Source: Candidatus Parcubacteria bacterium
Lineage (GTDB): Bacteria > Patescibacteriota > Minisyncoccia > Phycocordibacterales > UBA6065
Reading direction: 5' to 3'
Assembly: GCA_019661795.1 (NCBI GenBank)
Contig: JAIFWQ010000019.1
Coordinates: 1-6,619, forward strand
DNA length: 6,619 bases
Part shown: positions 1 through 6,037 of the stretch, in pieces
How positions within the stretch are numbered: position 1 is the first letter of the stretch
Layout: every line of letters begins with the position of its first letter
Program-made: the position numbers and the translations under genes
Notes under the pieces: model-generated
Told to the model about the DNA's origin: nothing
Seen by the model: only the letters and a program-made list of their open reading frames with translations
The model's database searches: none

Positions 1-896
1 GGAAGCGGCAGTTCAGGCAGGGTTTTCTTCAGATTCTCGAGAGAGAACTCGGGTGTTTCGGATATTTTGAGCTTCGGCAGGTCAGGATCGGGGAAATATC
101 TGTAATCGTGGGAATCTTCTTTTTTTCTCTGCGAAAAAGTCTTCTGTTTGGAATCGTCCCAGCCGCGCGTCTCCTGAACGATCTTTTCCCCCGTTTCGAG
201 GATCTGGGCATGACGGGCGATCTCATAGGCGATCGCCTTTTCGGCGGCGCGGAATGAATTGAGGTTCTTCACCTCGACCTTCGTGCCGAATCTTTTCGCG
301 GCGGTGTCTTCTTCGCTCGCGATGGATATGTTGGCCTCGACGCGCATCTCGCCTTTTTCCATGTCAGCCGTAGATACGCCGAGCGTTCGCAAAAGGAGCT
401 GAAGCTCGCGGCCGAAGTTTCCCGCTTCTTCGGCGCTATGGATGACAGGCTCGGTGACGAGCTCCATGAGAGGCACTCCCGCGCGGTTGAAGTCGACGAG
501 CGAATAATCGCCTTCGTCGTGCCCCGACGACGCGGTGTCTTCTTCGAGATGGATGCGCGTCAGTTCGACACCCGCGAGCTCGCCGCCTTTTACCAGAGGA
601 TATTTATACTGCGAGAGTTGATAGCCTTTCGGGATGTCGGGATAGAAATAGTTCTTACGGTCGAATTCGGTGAAATCGGCGAGCTCGCCTCCGACCGCCA
701 CGCCGACGCGGAGAACCGACTCGACGGCTTTTTTATTTATGACAGGCAGAGTTCCCGGATGTCCCATGCAGATCGGACAGACGTTCGCGTTCGGAGCCGC
801 ATTGAACGGGTCGTTCGGCGAGTCGCAGAACATCTTGGTCGCGGTTTTGAGCTCCGCGTGTATCTCGAGGCCGATGGTGGCTTTGTAATTCTTCAT
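1..896 (-). CDS. gatB: Aspartyl/glutamyl-tRNA(Asn/Gln) amidotransferase subunit B, 3' end cut off by the window edge
   Basis: GatB is the tRNA-binding and activating subunit of GatCAB, which converts Glu-tRNA(Gln) and/or Asp-tRNA(Asn) to the correct amide form using ATP and ammonia supplied by GatA. I translated 298 intact codons with no stop before the edge; the family is usually about 475-500 residues, so the C-terminal helical and YqeY-like tail regions lie outside. Family landmarks in order: IGLEIHAEL (residues 8-16), CPICMGHPG with LPVIN (40-54), YFYPDIPKGYQLSQ (83-96), RIHLEED (114-120), VDFNRAGVPLMELVTEP (134-150), RVEANIS (185-191), VEVKNLNSFR (207-216), QETRGWD (241-247) and DYRYFPDPDLP (264-274). 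Cysteines 24, 40 and 43 match those near the N-terminus of many GatB proteins. The ATG at 896 puts IGLEIH at its usual place. A GAGAGG run abuts the ATG directly, too close for a normal Shine-Dalgarno. It starts 8 nt after the obgE stop. The presence of gatB implies that glutamine and/or asparagine tRNA charging here is indirect. Confidence 0.97.
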   Translation of the reverse strand, partial: MKNYKATIGLEIHAELKTATKMFCDSPNDPFNAAPNANVCPICMGHPGTLPVINKKAVESVLRVGVAVGGELADFTEFDRKNYFYPDIPKGYQLSQYKYPLVKGGELAGVELTRIHLEEDTASSGHDEGDYSLVDFNRAGVPLMELVTEPVIHSAEEAGNFGRELQLLLRTLGVSTADMEKGEMRVEANISIASEEDTAAKRFGTKVEVKNLNSFRAAEKAIAYEIARHAQILETGEKIVQETRGWDDSKQKTFSQRKKEDSHDYRYFPDPDLPKLKISETPEFSLENLKKTLPELPL

Positions 897-909
897 CCTC
901 TCTATTATA
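897..909 (-). promoter_or_regulatory. Candidate -10 box (TATAAT) for a leaderless gatB transcript
   Basis: On the minus strand a perfect TATAAT lies at 909-904, overlapping the obgE stop codon (TAA, 907-905). It is followed by exactly 7 nt (AGAGAGG) and then the gatB ATG. A sigma-70 type start 7 nt after the -10 box would fall on the A of the ATG. A weak -35 candidate, TTGGTG, lies 16 nt upstream of the hexamer inside obgE. The match could be chance, since the hexamer also encodes the end of Obg, but the last Ile uses ATA whereas ATC is favoured elsewhere. Co-transcription from obgE is still possible. Confidence 0.35.
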
Positions 910-1876
910 TCGCCCTCAATATCTTCACCAAGCCGTCCTTGAGAGCCTTCGTCTGCTCGTCGTCGAGGATAGAGACGGAGAGGACGTCGGGATTGAGCTT
1001 CTTGGCTTCCTTTATCTTGGCTTTAAGCGTCTTCTCGTCGACGAGGTCGGTTTTCGTGAGGATGACGATCTCGCGCTTTGCGGCCAGGTCTTCGGAATAG
1101 TTCTCAAGCTCTTTCCTGATGGTCTTGTACGCCGCCGCAATGTCTTCGTTCTCGAGAGATATGCAGTGGAGGATCATTTTCGTGCGCGAGATGTGGCGGA
1201 GGAATTTATCGCCCAATCCCCTGCCTTCGGACGCGCCTTCGATGAGGCCCGGGATGTCGGCCAGGATGAATCCGAACATATCGCCGAGCGACGGCTCGAG
1301 CGTGGTGAATTGATACGCCGCGACTTTGGATTTCGCATTCGTAAGGGCGTTGAGGAGGGACGATTTGCCCGCATTCGGGAATCCGACGAATCCGGCGTCG
1401 ACGATGAGCTTGAGGACGATCTTGAAATCCGCCTCTTCTCCTATGCGGCCATCGGTCGTCTGCATGGGCGTCTGATTCGTCGAGCCTTTGAAATGCTCGT
1501 TGCCGAGACCATAGCGACCGCCTTTCAGTACGAGCACGCGCTCGCCTTCTTTCAAAAGCTCGAACGACTGCTCCGTGTCCATGTTGTAGACGACCGAACC
1601 GACGGGCAGTTTGAGGATGAGGTCTTCTCCCGCGCGGCCCTCCATGCCTTTTTTGTCGCCGTTCTTGCCGTTCTCTGCCTCGAAGAGCTTTATGTTCCTA
1701 TAATTATTGAGAATGCCGATATCGCGCACGGCTTCGACATAGACGTCGCCGCCTTTGCCGCCGTTCCCGCCTGCCGGGCCCATGAACTCTTTGCCCTTCT
1801 CATGGAGCCACCGCTCGACGCCATCGCCGCCTTTGCCCGCTTTTACGTGAAATGTGACTTCGTCTACGAATGCCAT
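905..1876 (-). CDS. obgE: Obg-family GTPase (ObgE/CgtA), short form without OCT domain
   Basis: Obg is a GTPase that binds the large ribosomal subunit and couples late 50S assembly to growth and stress state. The protein is 323 residues. An N-terminal Obg fold (about 1-158) carries the glycine-rich repeats AGKGGDG (13-19) and GPAGGNGGKGGDV (33-45), plus GGRYGLGN (119-126). The G domain follows: G1 GFPNAGKSS (165-173), switch I FTT (190-192), G3 DIPG (207-210), then LIEGASEGRGLGDKFLRHI, G4 TKTD (274-277, rather than the usual NKxD) and a degenerate G5 near SVS (300-302). There is no C-terminal OCT domain. The start at 1876 gives the canonical MAFVDE; the frame stays open upstream to an ATG at 1966, but that extension would translate a terminator hairpin. 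There is no Shine-Dalgarno before the ATG. gatB follows after 8 nt, so the two are likely co-transcribed, perhaps with an extra internal gatB promoter. Confidence 0.96.
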   Translation of the reverse strand: MAFVDEVTFHVKAGKGGDGVERWLHEKGKEFMGPAGGNGGKGGDVYVEAVRDIGILNNYRNIKLFEAENGKNGDKKGMEGRAGEDLILKLPVGSVVYNMDTEQSFELLKEGERVLVLKGGRYGLGNEHFKGSTNQTPMQTTDGRIGEEADFKIVLKLIVDAGFVGFPNAGKSSLLNALTNAKSKVAAYQFTTLEPSLGDMFGFILADIPGLIEGASEGRGLGDKFLRHISRTKMILHCISLENEDIAAAYKTIRKELENYSEDLAAKREIVILTKTDLVDEKTLKAKIKEAKKLNPDVLSVSILDDEQTKALKDGLVKILRAI

Positions 1877-1884
1877 AGAACTAC

Positions 1885-1890
1885 AACTTA
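1885..1890 (-). promoter_or_regulatory. Weak -10-like hexamer (TAAGTT) in front of obgE
   Basis: The minus strand reads TAAGTT at 1890-1885, ending 8 nt before the obgE ATG, just downstream of the terminator T-tract. It fits only a loose TAnnnT pattern, and no convincing -35 lies upstream. An alternative is TAAAAT (1958-1953), which would start transcription just before the 1919-1940 hairpin and leave a leader of about 70 nt. I cannot choose between them from sequence. Confidence 0.22.
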
Positions 1891-1907
1891 CAACAAATAT
1901 CGGGATA

Positions 1908-1940
1908 AAGAAAGAAAAAGCAGGCTTATGATGGCCTGCT
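1908..1940 (-). terminator. Rho-independent terminator between the DUF360 gene and obgE
   Basis: Read on the minus strand, AGCAGGC (1940-1934) pairs perfectly with GCCTGCT (1925-1919) across an 8-nt loop. The 3' side continues into a broken T-run, TTTTTCTTTCTTT, down to about 1908. This is a standard intrinsic terminator ending transcripts from the DUF360 gene, which stops 75 nt upstream. There is no T-tract for the plus strand. It sits only 31 nt before the obgE start codon, so if obgE is transcribed from further upstream this hairpin would instead act in its leader as an attenuator. Confidence 0.7.
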
Positions 1941-2014
1941 CGCATAGTGATGATTTTAGAATCCACCCATAATTTATTCCATAGGTTGAAGAACGGCTTC
2001 CGATCGATAATAAC

Positions 2015-2344
2015 TTAAAACCTCGATATAAGCCAGTTCACGACGGCGATGACGAGGGCGCCCAGAAATGCCGCTGTAAATGTCGCCACCTCGAACCCGG
2101 GAACATAGAGAGCGACGAGCCAGAGGAGCAAGGCGTTCACGACCAGTCCGAAAAGCCCGAGCGTGAGCATGTTCACCGGTAGGGCGAGGAGGCTCACAAG
2201 CGGTTTGATGAGGAGATTGACGAGGCCGAGAGCGAGGGCGGCCAAAAGCGCGTAGAGGAATCCGGAGACGGCGATGCCGGGAATGAATCGCGGCAAGGCC
2301 ATGATGGCGAGGGCGACAACGGCTATCTTGAGGATGGTTTTCAT
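2015..2344 (-). CDS. Small multi-pass membrane protein, DUF360/YvlD family (often labelled 'phage holin family')
   Basis: A 109-residue, almost wholly hydrophobic protein with about four membrane segments, at roughly residues 3-24, 27-45, 50-80 and 86-107. The pattern LGLVNLLIKPLVSLL (39-53), LPVNMLTLGLFGLVVNALLL (55-74) and VPGF (81-84) is characteristic of the DUF360/YvlD family. The holin label comes from database naming; nothing around it suggests phage, and its molecular function is unknown. In Bacillus, yvlD sits in an operon linked to envelope stress, which is only loose guidance here. The start at 2344 follows a terminator at once and gives the family-typical MKTILK-like N-terminus; the frame stays open to 2590, but that extension runs through the hairpin and out of frame over the Cys-rich gene. 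No Shine-Dalgarno is present. It appears to be a single-gene transcript bounded by terminators on both sides. Confidence 0.9.
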   Translation of the reverse strand: MKTILKIAVVALAIMALPRFIPGIAVSGFLYALLAALALGLVNLLIKPLVSLLALPVNMLTLGLFGLVVNALLLWLVALYVPGFEVATFTAAFLGALVIAVVNWLISRF

Positions 2345-2357
2345 AGAAATAAGTATA
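2345..2357 (-). promoter_or_regulatory. Candidate -10 box (TATACT) for a leaderless DUF360-gene transcript
   Basis: The minus strand reads TATACT at 2357-2352 (5 of 6 to TATAAT), then exactly 7 nt (TATTTCT), then the ATG at 2344. The preceding gene is cut off by a strong terminator whose T-run ends at about 2361, so this gene needs a promoter of its own, and this hexamer is the only good -10 in the short space available. A start 7 nt downstream would fall on the ATG. A -35 would have to lie inside the terminator, and no good match is visible there. Confidence 0.42.
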
Positions 2358-2360
2358 ACA

Positions 2361-2400
2361 AAGAAAAAAGCCGCCTCGGGGGTGCGGCGGCTTTTATTTT
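2361..2400 (-). terminator. Strong GC-rich terminator, structured to work on both strands
   Basis: GCCGCC (2370-2375) pairs with GGCGGC (2386-2391). Four flanking A-T pairs extend this to a 10-bp stem with a 10-nt loop. Runs of T follow on both strands: TTTTTTCTTT on the minus strand (down to 2361) and TTTTATTTT on the plus strand (2392-2400). On the minus strand it lies just after the stop codon at 2407 and closes the murB-secA-dedA-Cys-rich block. No plus-strand gene is visible, so its reverse activity would only block antisense transcription. Confidence 0.85.
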
Positions 2401-2406
2401 TGCTAT

Positions 2407-2841
2407 TCAATCGATATCGACGAGACCGAGGGCCTCGGCGAGCTCGAGAGGGATCGTGACATTGAAGTTTCCGGGCTTTCCCCGGATCGGATCGAGCCCG
2501 ACTCGCGGCTCCGCCATGAGGGCCGGATAAGCCATGAGGTCGCGGGACGTGCAGCAGACGATGCAGGACCTGCCCCGCACGCATCCACATTCCTCCTTCA
2601 TCATGAAAGGCCGGCTATCGGAGGACGCCTCGATCGAATCGGAGCACGCGCACTCTCTTCCGCATTCGCATTCATGGAGCATGAGGCTCGCCTCGTGTTC
2701 CCATGAATCCGGATCGAGCACGTCGGCTATCCGATCATGATCGAACTTTTCCTGCCAGAGCGCCATGAGGTCGTGCTCTTCCTTGAGGGGATCCTCCAAC
2801 TCGCCCTCGTCTCCTTTCCTACCGCTTTTTACTTTCAACAT
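2407..2841 (-). CDS. Cysteine-rich protein of unknown function with an AbrB-like C-terminal stretch
   Basis: I do not recognise the family. From the ATG at 2841 it is 144 residues: an acidic, charged N-terminal third with WQEKFDHDRIADVLDPDSW (29-47), then H56 and nine cysteines in two clusters, CxC-x3-CxC (58-66) and CxC-x5-CxxCC (85-97). It ends in a short hydrophobic stretch, NVTIPLELAEALGL (127-140). The cysteine spacing suggests bound zinc or an Fe-S centre; this is inference. The VTIPxELAEALGL stretch resembles the start of SpoVT/AbrB swapped-hairpin domains, but the protein stops before such a fold could be complete. No signal peptide or membrane segment is evident. In-frame ATGs also exist at 2895 and 2904; I prefer 2841 because the codons upstream (TTG, TTA, ATA, CGA, TCA) are AT-rich and unlike this gene and its neighbours, and a possible promoter overlaps the first ATG. 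No clear Shine-Dalgarno supports any of the three. A terminator follows the stop immediately. Confidence 0.72.
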   Translation of the reverse strand: MLKVKSGRKGDEGELEDPLKEEHDLMALWQEKFDHDRIADVLDPDSWEHEASLMLHECECGRECACSDSIEASSDSRPFMMKEECGCVRGRSCIVCCTSRDLMAYPALMAEPRVGLDPIRGKPGNFNVTIPLELAEALGLVDID

Positions 2842-2900
2842 GTACTGATCTTTCGTTGATTGTTTTCGGGCTATAACTAAGAACAAAGCTTTCATAGCCC

Positions 2901-2929
2901 ACATTACAACTCGGAAAGGCGGCGGTCAA
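2901..2929 (-). promoter_or_regulatory. Candidate promoter for the Cys-rich gene
   Basis: The minus strand has TTGACC (2929-2924, 5 of 6 to the -35 consensus), a 17-nt spacer and TAATGT (2906-2901, weak). An overlapping better hexamer, TGTAAT (2908-2903, 5 of 6), leaves only a 15-nt spacer. It lies in the 60-nt gap after the dedA-family stop. A start near 2895 would fit either a leaderless message from the ATG at 2895 or a leader of about 54 nt before the ATG at 2841. No terminator is visible after the dedA-family gene, so read-through from secA is also likely. Confidence 0.33.
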
Positions 2930-2964
2930 GGACCGAGATCAAAGATGATGTCCGGGATTTTACG

Positions 2965-3531
2965 TTAATTGTATTCCTCCCTGTTGCGCAGCCACGAAGC
3001 GGCCCAGACCAGCACGGCGACGATCGCGACGCCGATGAGGATCTCCTTCTCATATGCCTTTACGTTATCGAAATAGAGAGTGAACACGTCGCCGAAAAAA
3101 TAGCCGCCGAGGACGAAGAGCGTCGACCAGACGACCGAATTGATGAGGTTGAGGAAGACGAATTTTTTCGTCGGGAGCTCGCTCGTGCCGAGGGCGAAGA
3201 GCGTCGGTATGCGCAGGCCATAGAGAAAACGGTAGCCGAAAAGGATCTTGTTCTGATGGTTGTGGATGAGGTCGTGGACGCGGTCTGCGCGCTTCCTCCA
3301 GTGGCGGCGGTGGCGCTTTTCGAGGAACTCGGTGCCTTTCTTCCTGCCGATATAGAAAAAGAACTGGTCGCCGAGGAACGTGGCGCACAGGGCGACGGCG
3401 AATACGGACGGCAGGGCGATGAAGCCGAGGTTCGCCAAAATGCCCGCCGCGATGACGACGATCTCGCCTTCGAGGAAGGTTCCGAGAAATACCGCTATGA
3501 GACCGTACTGCGCGAGGATTGCTTCTAGCAT
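2965..3531 (-). CDS. DedA/VTT-family integral membrane protein
   Basis: A 188-residue membrane protein. Features in order are an N-terminal hydrophobic stretch with a buried acidic pair, FLEGEIVVIAAG (19-30); a second segment (about 40-61) ending GDQFFFYIGRKKG (54-66); a very basic loop rich in H, R and K (67-95); the DedA signature GYRFLYGLRIPTLFALG (99-115); and membrane segments at about 124-147 and 163-181. R101 and R107 are six residues apart, as is the arginine pair reported essential in E. coli YqjA/YghB. The usual prolines after the first acidic residue are missing. Members are thought to be lipid transporters, and some (UptA) recycle undecaprenyl phosphate. With murB and secA upstream, a role in envelope lipid cycling is plausible but inferred. 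The ATG at 3531 lies 13 nt after the secA stop, with only a weak AGGA 11 nt upstream, so it probably depends on secA transcription. Confidence 0.9.
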   Translation of the reverse strand: MLEAILAQYGLIAVFLGTFLEGEIVVIAAGILANLGFIALPSVFAVALCATFLGDQFFFYIGRKKGTEFLEKRHRRHWRKRADRVHDLIHNHQNKILFGYRFLYGLRIPTLFALGTSELPTKKFVFLNLINSVVWSTLFVLGGYFFGDVFTLYFDNVKAYEKEILIGVAIVAVLVWAASWLRNREEYN

Positions 3532-3544
3532 GATGTTCTCGATC

Positions 3545-6037
3545 CTATGGCTTCTGTTTCCAGCCGTCTTTCAGATACGAATCGAGCTTCTTCCATTTTA
3601 CCTCTTTTTCTTCCCCATTTTTAGTCACGATCACCCTTTCGTTCCTGCCCTTCTTTTCCATGTCGACGATCTCGATCGCGTTCAAGGGCTTCATATCGAC
3701 GGTCACGGTCGCATCCCCAATGCCTGAAAGGAGGCTTATGACCTGGCCGTTGATGGACATCTGCATCGATTTGAAAAGGGCGAGGCCTTCCCTTTTATAT
3801 TCGACGAGAGGATCGCGCTGGCCATAGGCGCGCAGGTTCACGCTCGAGCGGAGATATTCCATCGCTTCGAGGTGTTCGACCCAGAAGAGGTCGATGGTCT
3901 GGAGAAATATATTGCGCAGGGCTTTGGCGAAGCCCTGGTCGCCGAGAGCGTCGCGCTTGGTTTTGATGACGCCCATGATATTCGCGTCGTTCTCGTCGAC
4001 GATCGCCATGAGCTCCCTGATGACGTCCTCGTCAGAACCTATGAGCATCTTCCTGCGGCGCTCGTAGACGGTCTTGCGGTGGAGGTTCATGACGTCGTCG
4101 TATTCGAGGACGTGCTTTCTCGCGTCGAAGTTGAAGCCTTCGATCCGCGTCTGGGCGGTCTCGAGAGCGCGGGTGATCATGGAATTCTCTATCGGCTCGT
4201 CTTCGGCGATGCCGAAGCGGCCCATCATCTTTTTGACCATGTCGGTCGCGAAGACGCGCATGAGATTGTCTTCGAGAGATACGAAAAATTGCGTTTCGCC
4301 CGGGTCGCCCTGGCGTCCCGAACGGCCGCGCAGCTGGTTGTCTATGCGGCGGGCCTCATGGCGCTCCGTGCCGAGGACGAAGAGGCCGCCTTTCGCCCGC
4401 ACTTTATCGGCGTCTTCCTTCGAAGCCATAGCGCCGCCGAGCTTGATGTCGACGCCGCGGCCGGCCATGTTCGTGGCGATCGTCACCGCGCCTTCGCGGC
4501 CGGCCTGGGCGATGATCTCGCCTTCCCTTTCATGATTTTTCGCGTTGAGGATCTCGTGTTTGACGCCTTCGCGGCGCAGATAATCCGAAAGCGTCTCGTT
4601 CTTTTCGATCGACACCGTGCCGATGAGCACCGGCTGGCCTTTCTGATTGAGCTCCTTTATTTTTCGCGATATCGCCTTGAATTTGCCCGACTCCGTCTGG
4701 AATATCTGGTCGTTCCTGTCCGCGCGGGCGACCGGCTTATTGGTCGGCACCGCGATCGTGTTAAGCCGATAGACCTTAAAGAACTCCTCGCGCGATGTCA
4801 GGGCCGTTCCGGTCATGCCGGAAAGCTTGCGATAGAGCCTGAAGAAGTTCTGATACGTGATCGAAGCGAACGTGCGCGTCTCTTTCTGTATGACGACGCC
4901 TTCTTTGGCTTCGATGGCCTGATGCAGGCCTTCCGACCAGCGGCGGCCCGGCTGGAGGCGGCCCGTGAATTCGTCGACGATGACGATCTGATCGCCTTTC
5001 ACCACGTATTCCTTGTCCTTATGGAACAGCGCCTTGGCGCGCACGGCGGTTTCGAGGTGATGGACGTATTTCACGCCCCTGTCTGTATATATATTGTCGA
5101 TGCCGAGCGCCTTTTCGGCTTTGGTGATGCCCGCGTCGGTGAGCGTGATCGCCTTTCTTTTCTCGTCCACCTTGAAATCCTCGTCTTTCGCGAGGCTGAT
5201 AGCGAGCTTGGCGAACATGCGGTAGAGGTCTTCGGATTCCGATGTCGCCGAAGATATGATGAGAGGCGTGCGCGCTTCGTCTATGAGGATCGAATCGACT
5301 TCGTCGACGACGGCGAAATTCCATTCGCGCTGGCGCAGATTCTCCGGAGAATATTCGAGGTTGTCGCGCAGGTAGTCGAAGCCGAATTCCTGGTTCGTGC
5401 CGTACGTGATGTCCGCGGCATAGGCTTCTTTGCGCGAACACGGCCGGAGGAATTCATGGGCGACCTTGAACGAGCCTTCTTCGTCGCGCTTCTGGTCTTC
5501 TGCGGCCTGGGTATGCGACGCGTCATAGAGATACGATGCTTCGTGATTGATCACGGCGGAAGAAAGGCCGAGGAGATCGTACACTTGTCCCATCCACGCC
5601 GCGTCGCGCCTCGAAAGATAGTCGTTCACGGTGATGACATGGACGCCCCGGCCGGTAAGCGCGTTCAAATATGCGGGCAGGGTCGCCACCAGCGTTTTGC
5701 CTTCGCCTGTGCGCATCTCCGCGATGCCGCCCGCGTGGAGAATGGCGCCTCCGACCATCTGCACGTCGAAATGCCTCTGGCCGAGAGTGCGTTTGGCCGC
5801 TTCGCGGACGACGGCGAACGCTTCGGGCAGGATATCGTCGAGAATTTTGGCTTCGGCGGCGGGATCTTTGGCTTCTGAAAGCCGTTCCTTGAATTCACCG
5901 GTCTTGGCCTTCAGATCCGCGTCGGAAAGAGACGACAAAGACGCCTCGAATGCGTTGATCTTCGGCGTTAAACCTATGAAAGGCTTGAGATCCTTGGCGT
6001 TCTGGTCGCCGAATATCTTTCCGAAAAAGGATGCCAT
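3545..6037 (-). CDS. secA: Protein translocase ATPase SecA
   Basis: SecA is the cytoplasmic motor that pushes unfolded preproteins through SecYEG using ATP. The protein is 830 residues and intact. Landmarks in order: LGQRHFDVQMVGGAILH (85-101), Walker A MRTGEGKT (108-115), TVNDYLSRRDA (136-146), YAADITYGTNQEFGFDYLRDN (206-226), Walker B DEVDSILIDEARTPLI (245-260), SGMTGTA (406-412), NMAGRGVDIKLGG (523-535), GTERHEARRIDNQLRGRSGRQGDPG (556-580), scaffold LEYDDVMN (644-651) and the two-helix-finger region from IDLFWVEHL to DPLVEYKRE (715-750). About 30 residues more than in E. coli SecA lie at 160-200, with a charged centre. The C-terminal zinc-binding SEC-C motif is absent; the tail (about 797-830) keeps a GRN but has no cysteine. 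Both traits look typical of Patescibacteria, from memory. The start follows murB by 14 nt with no Shine-Dalgarno. TAGACT (6051-6046) is a weak -10-like hexamer ending 8 nt before the ATG. Confidence 0.98.
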   Translation of the reverse strand: MASFFGKIFGDQNAKDLKPFIGLTPKINAFEASLSSLSDADLKAKTGEFKERLSEAKDPAAEAKILDDILPEAFAVVREAAKRTLGQRHFDVQMVGGAILHAGGIAEMRTGEGKTLVATLPAYLNALTGRGVHVITVNDYLSRRDAAWMGQVYDLLGLSSAVINHEASYLYDASHTQAAEDQKRDEEGSFKVAHEFLRPCSRKEAYAADITYGTNQEFGFDYLRDNLEYSPENLRQREWNFAVVDEVDSILIDEARTPLIISSATSESEDLYRMFAKLAISLAKDEDFKVDEKRKAITLTDAGITKAEKALGIDNIYTDRGVKYVHHLETAVRAKALFHKDKEYVVKGDQIVIVDEFTGRLQPGRRWSEGLHQAIEAKEGVVIQKETRTFASITYQNFFRLYRKLSGMTGTALTSREEFFKVYRLNTIAVPTNKPVARADRNDQIFQTESGKFKAISRKIKELNQKGQPVLIGTVSIEKNETLSDYLRREGVKHEILNAKNHEREGEIIAQAGREGAVTIATNMAGRGVDIKLGGAMASKEDADKVRAKGGLFVLGTERHEARRIDNQLRGRSGRQGDPGETQFFVSLEDNLMRVFATDMVKKMMGRFGIAEDEPIENSMITRALETAQTRIEGFNFDARKHVLEYDDVMNLHRKTVYERRRKMLIGSDEDVIRELMAIVDENDANIMGVIKTKRDALGDQGFAKALRNIFLQTIDLFWVEHLEAMEYLRSSVNLRAYGQRDPLVEYKREGLALFKSMQMSINGQVISLLSGIGDATVTVDMKPLNAIEIVDMEKKGRNERVIVTKNGEEKEVKWKKLDSYLKDGWKQKP

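Noticed and set aside
438..1100. 220-codon open frame on the plus strand, antisense to gatB and the obgE 3' end
   Set aside because: It spans the junction of two real genes on the other strand and has no coherent domain.
1877..1966. N-terminal extension of Obg to an upstream ATG (30 extra residues)
   Set aside because: The extension would translate the terminator hairpin and T-tract, and Obg proteins start at the MAFVDE-like sequence.
1166..1972. 268-codon open frame on the plus strand, antisense to obgE
   Set aside because: It is the mirror of the conserved Obg G domain and ends across the terminator. It has no start signal or recognisable motif.
2015..2344. Holin label as evidence of a prophage
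   Set aside because: The name is a database habit for DUF360/YvlD proteins. No endolysin, phage structural gene, integrase or attachment repeat is present.
2345..2590. Upstream extension of the DUF360 frame to 191 codons
   Set aside because: The added part runs through the GC-rich terminator and over the Cys-rich gene in another frame. Its product is Arg- and His-rich shadow sequence, and the family begins at the short hydrophobic N-terminus.
2924..2936. Small hairpin CGGTC-CTT-GACCG after the dedA-family gene as a terminator
   Set aside because: The stem is only 5 bp with a 3-nt loop, no T-tract follows on either strand, and it overlaps the -35 candidate of the next gene.
3872..5878. 668-codon open frame on the plus strand, antisense to secA
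   Set aside because: It lies wholly inside an intact, highly conserved SecA frame. Its product is a low-complexity mix of Arg, Glu, Val, Ala and Phe with no family resemblance, as expected from the complement of GC-biased codons.
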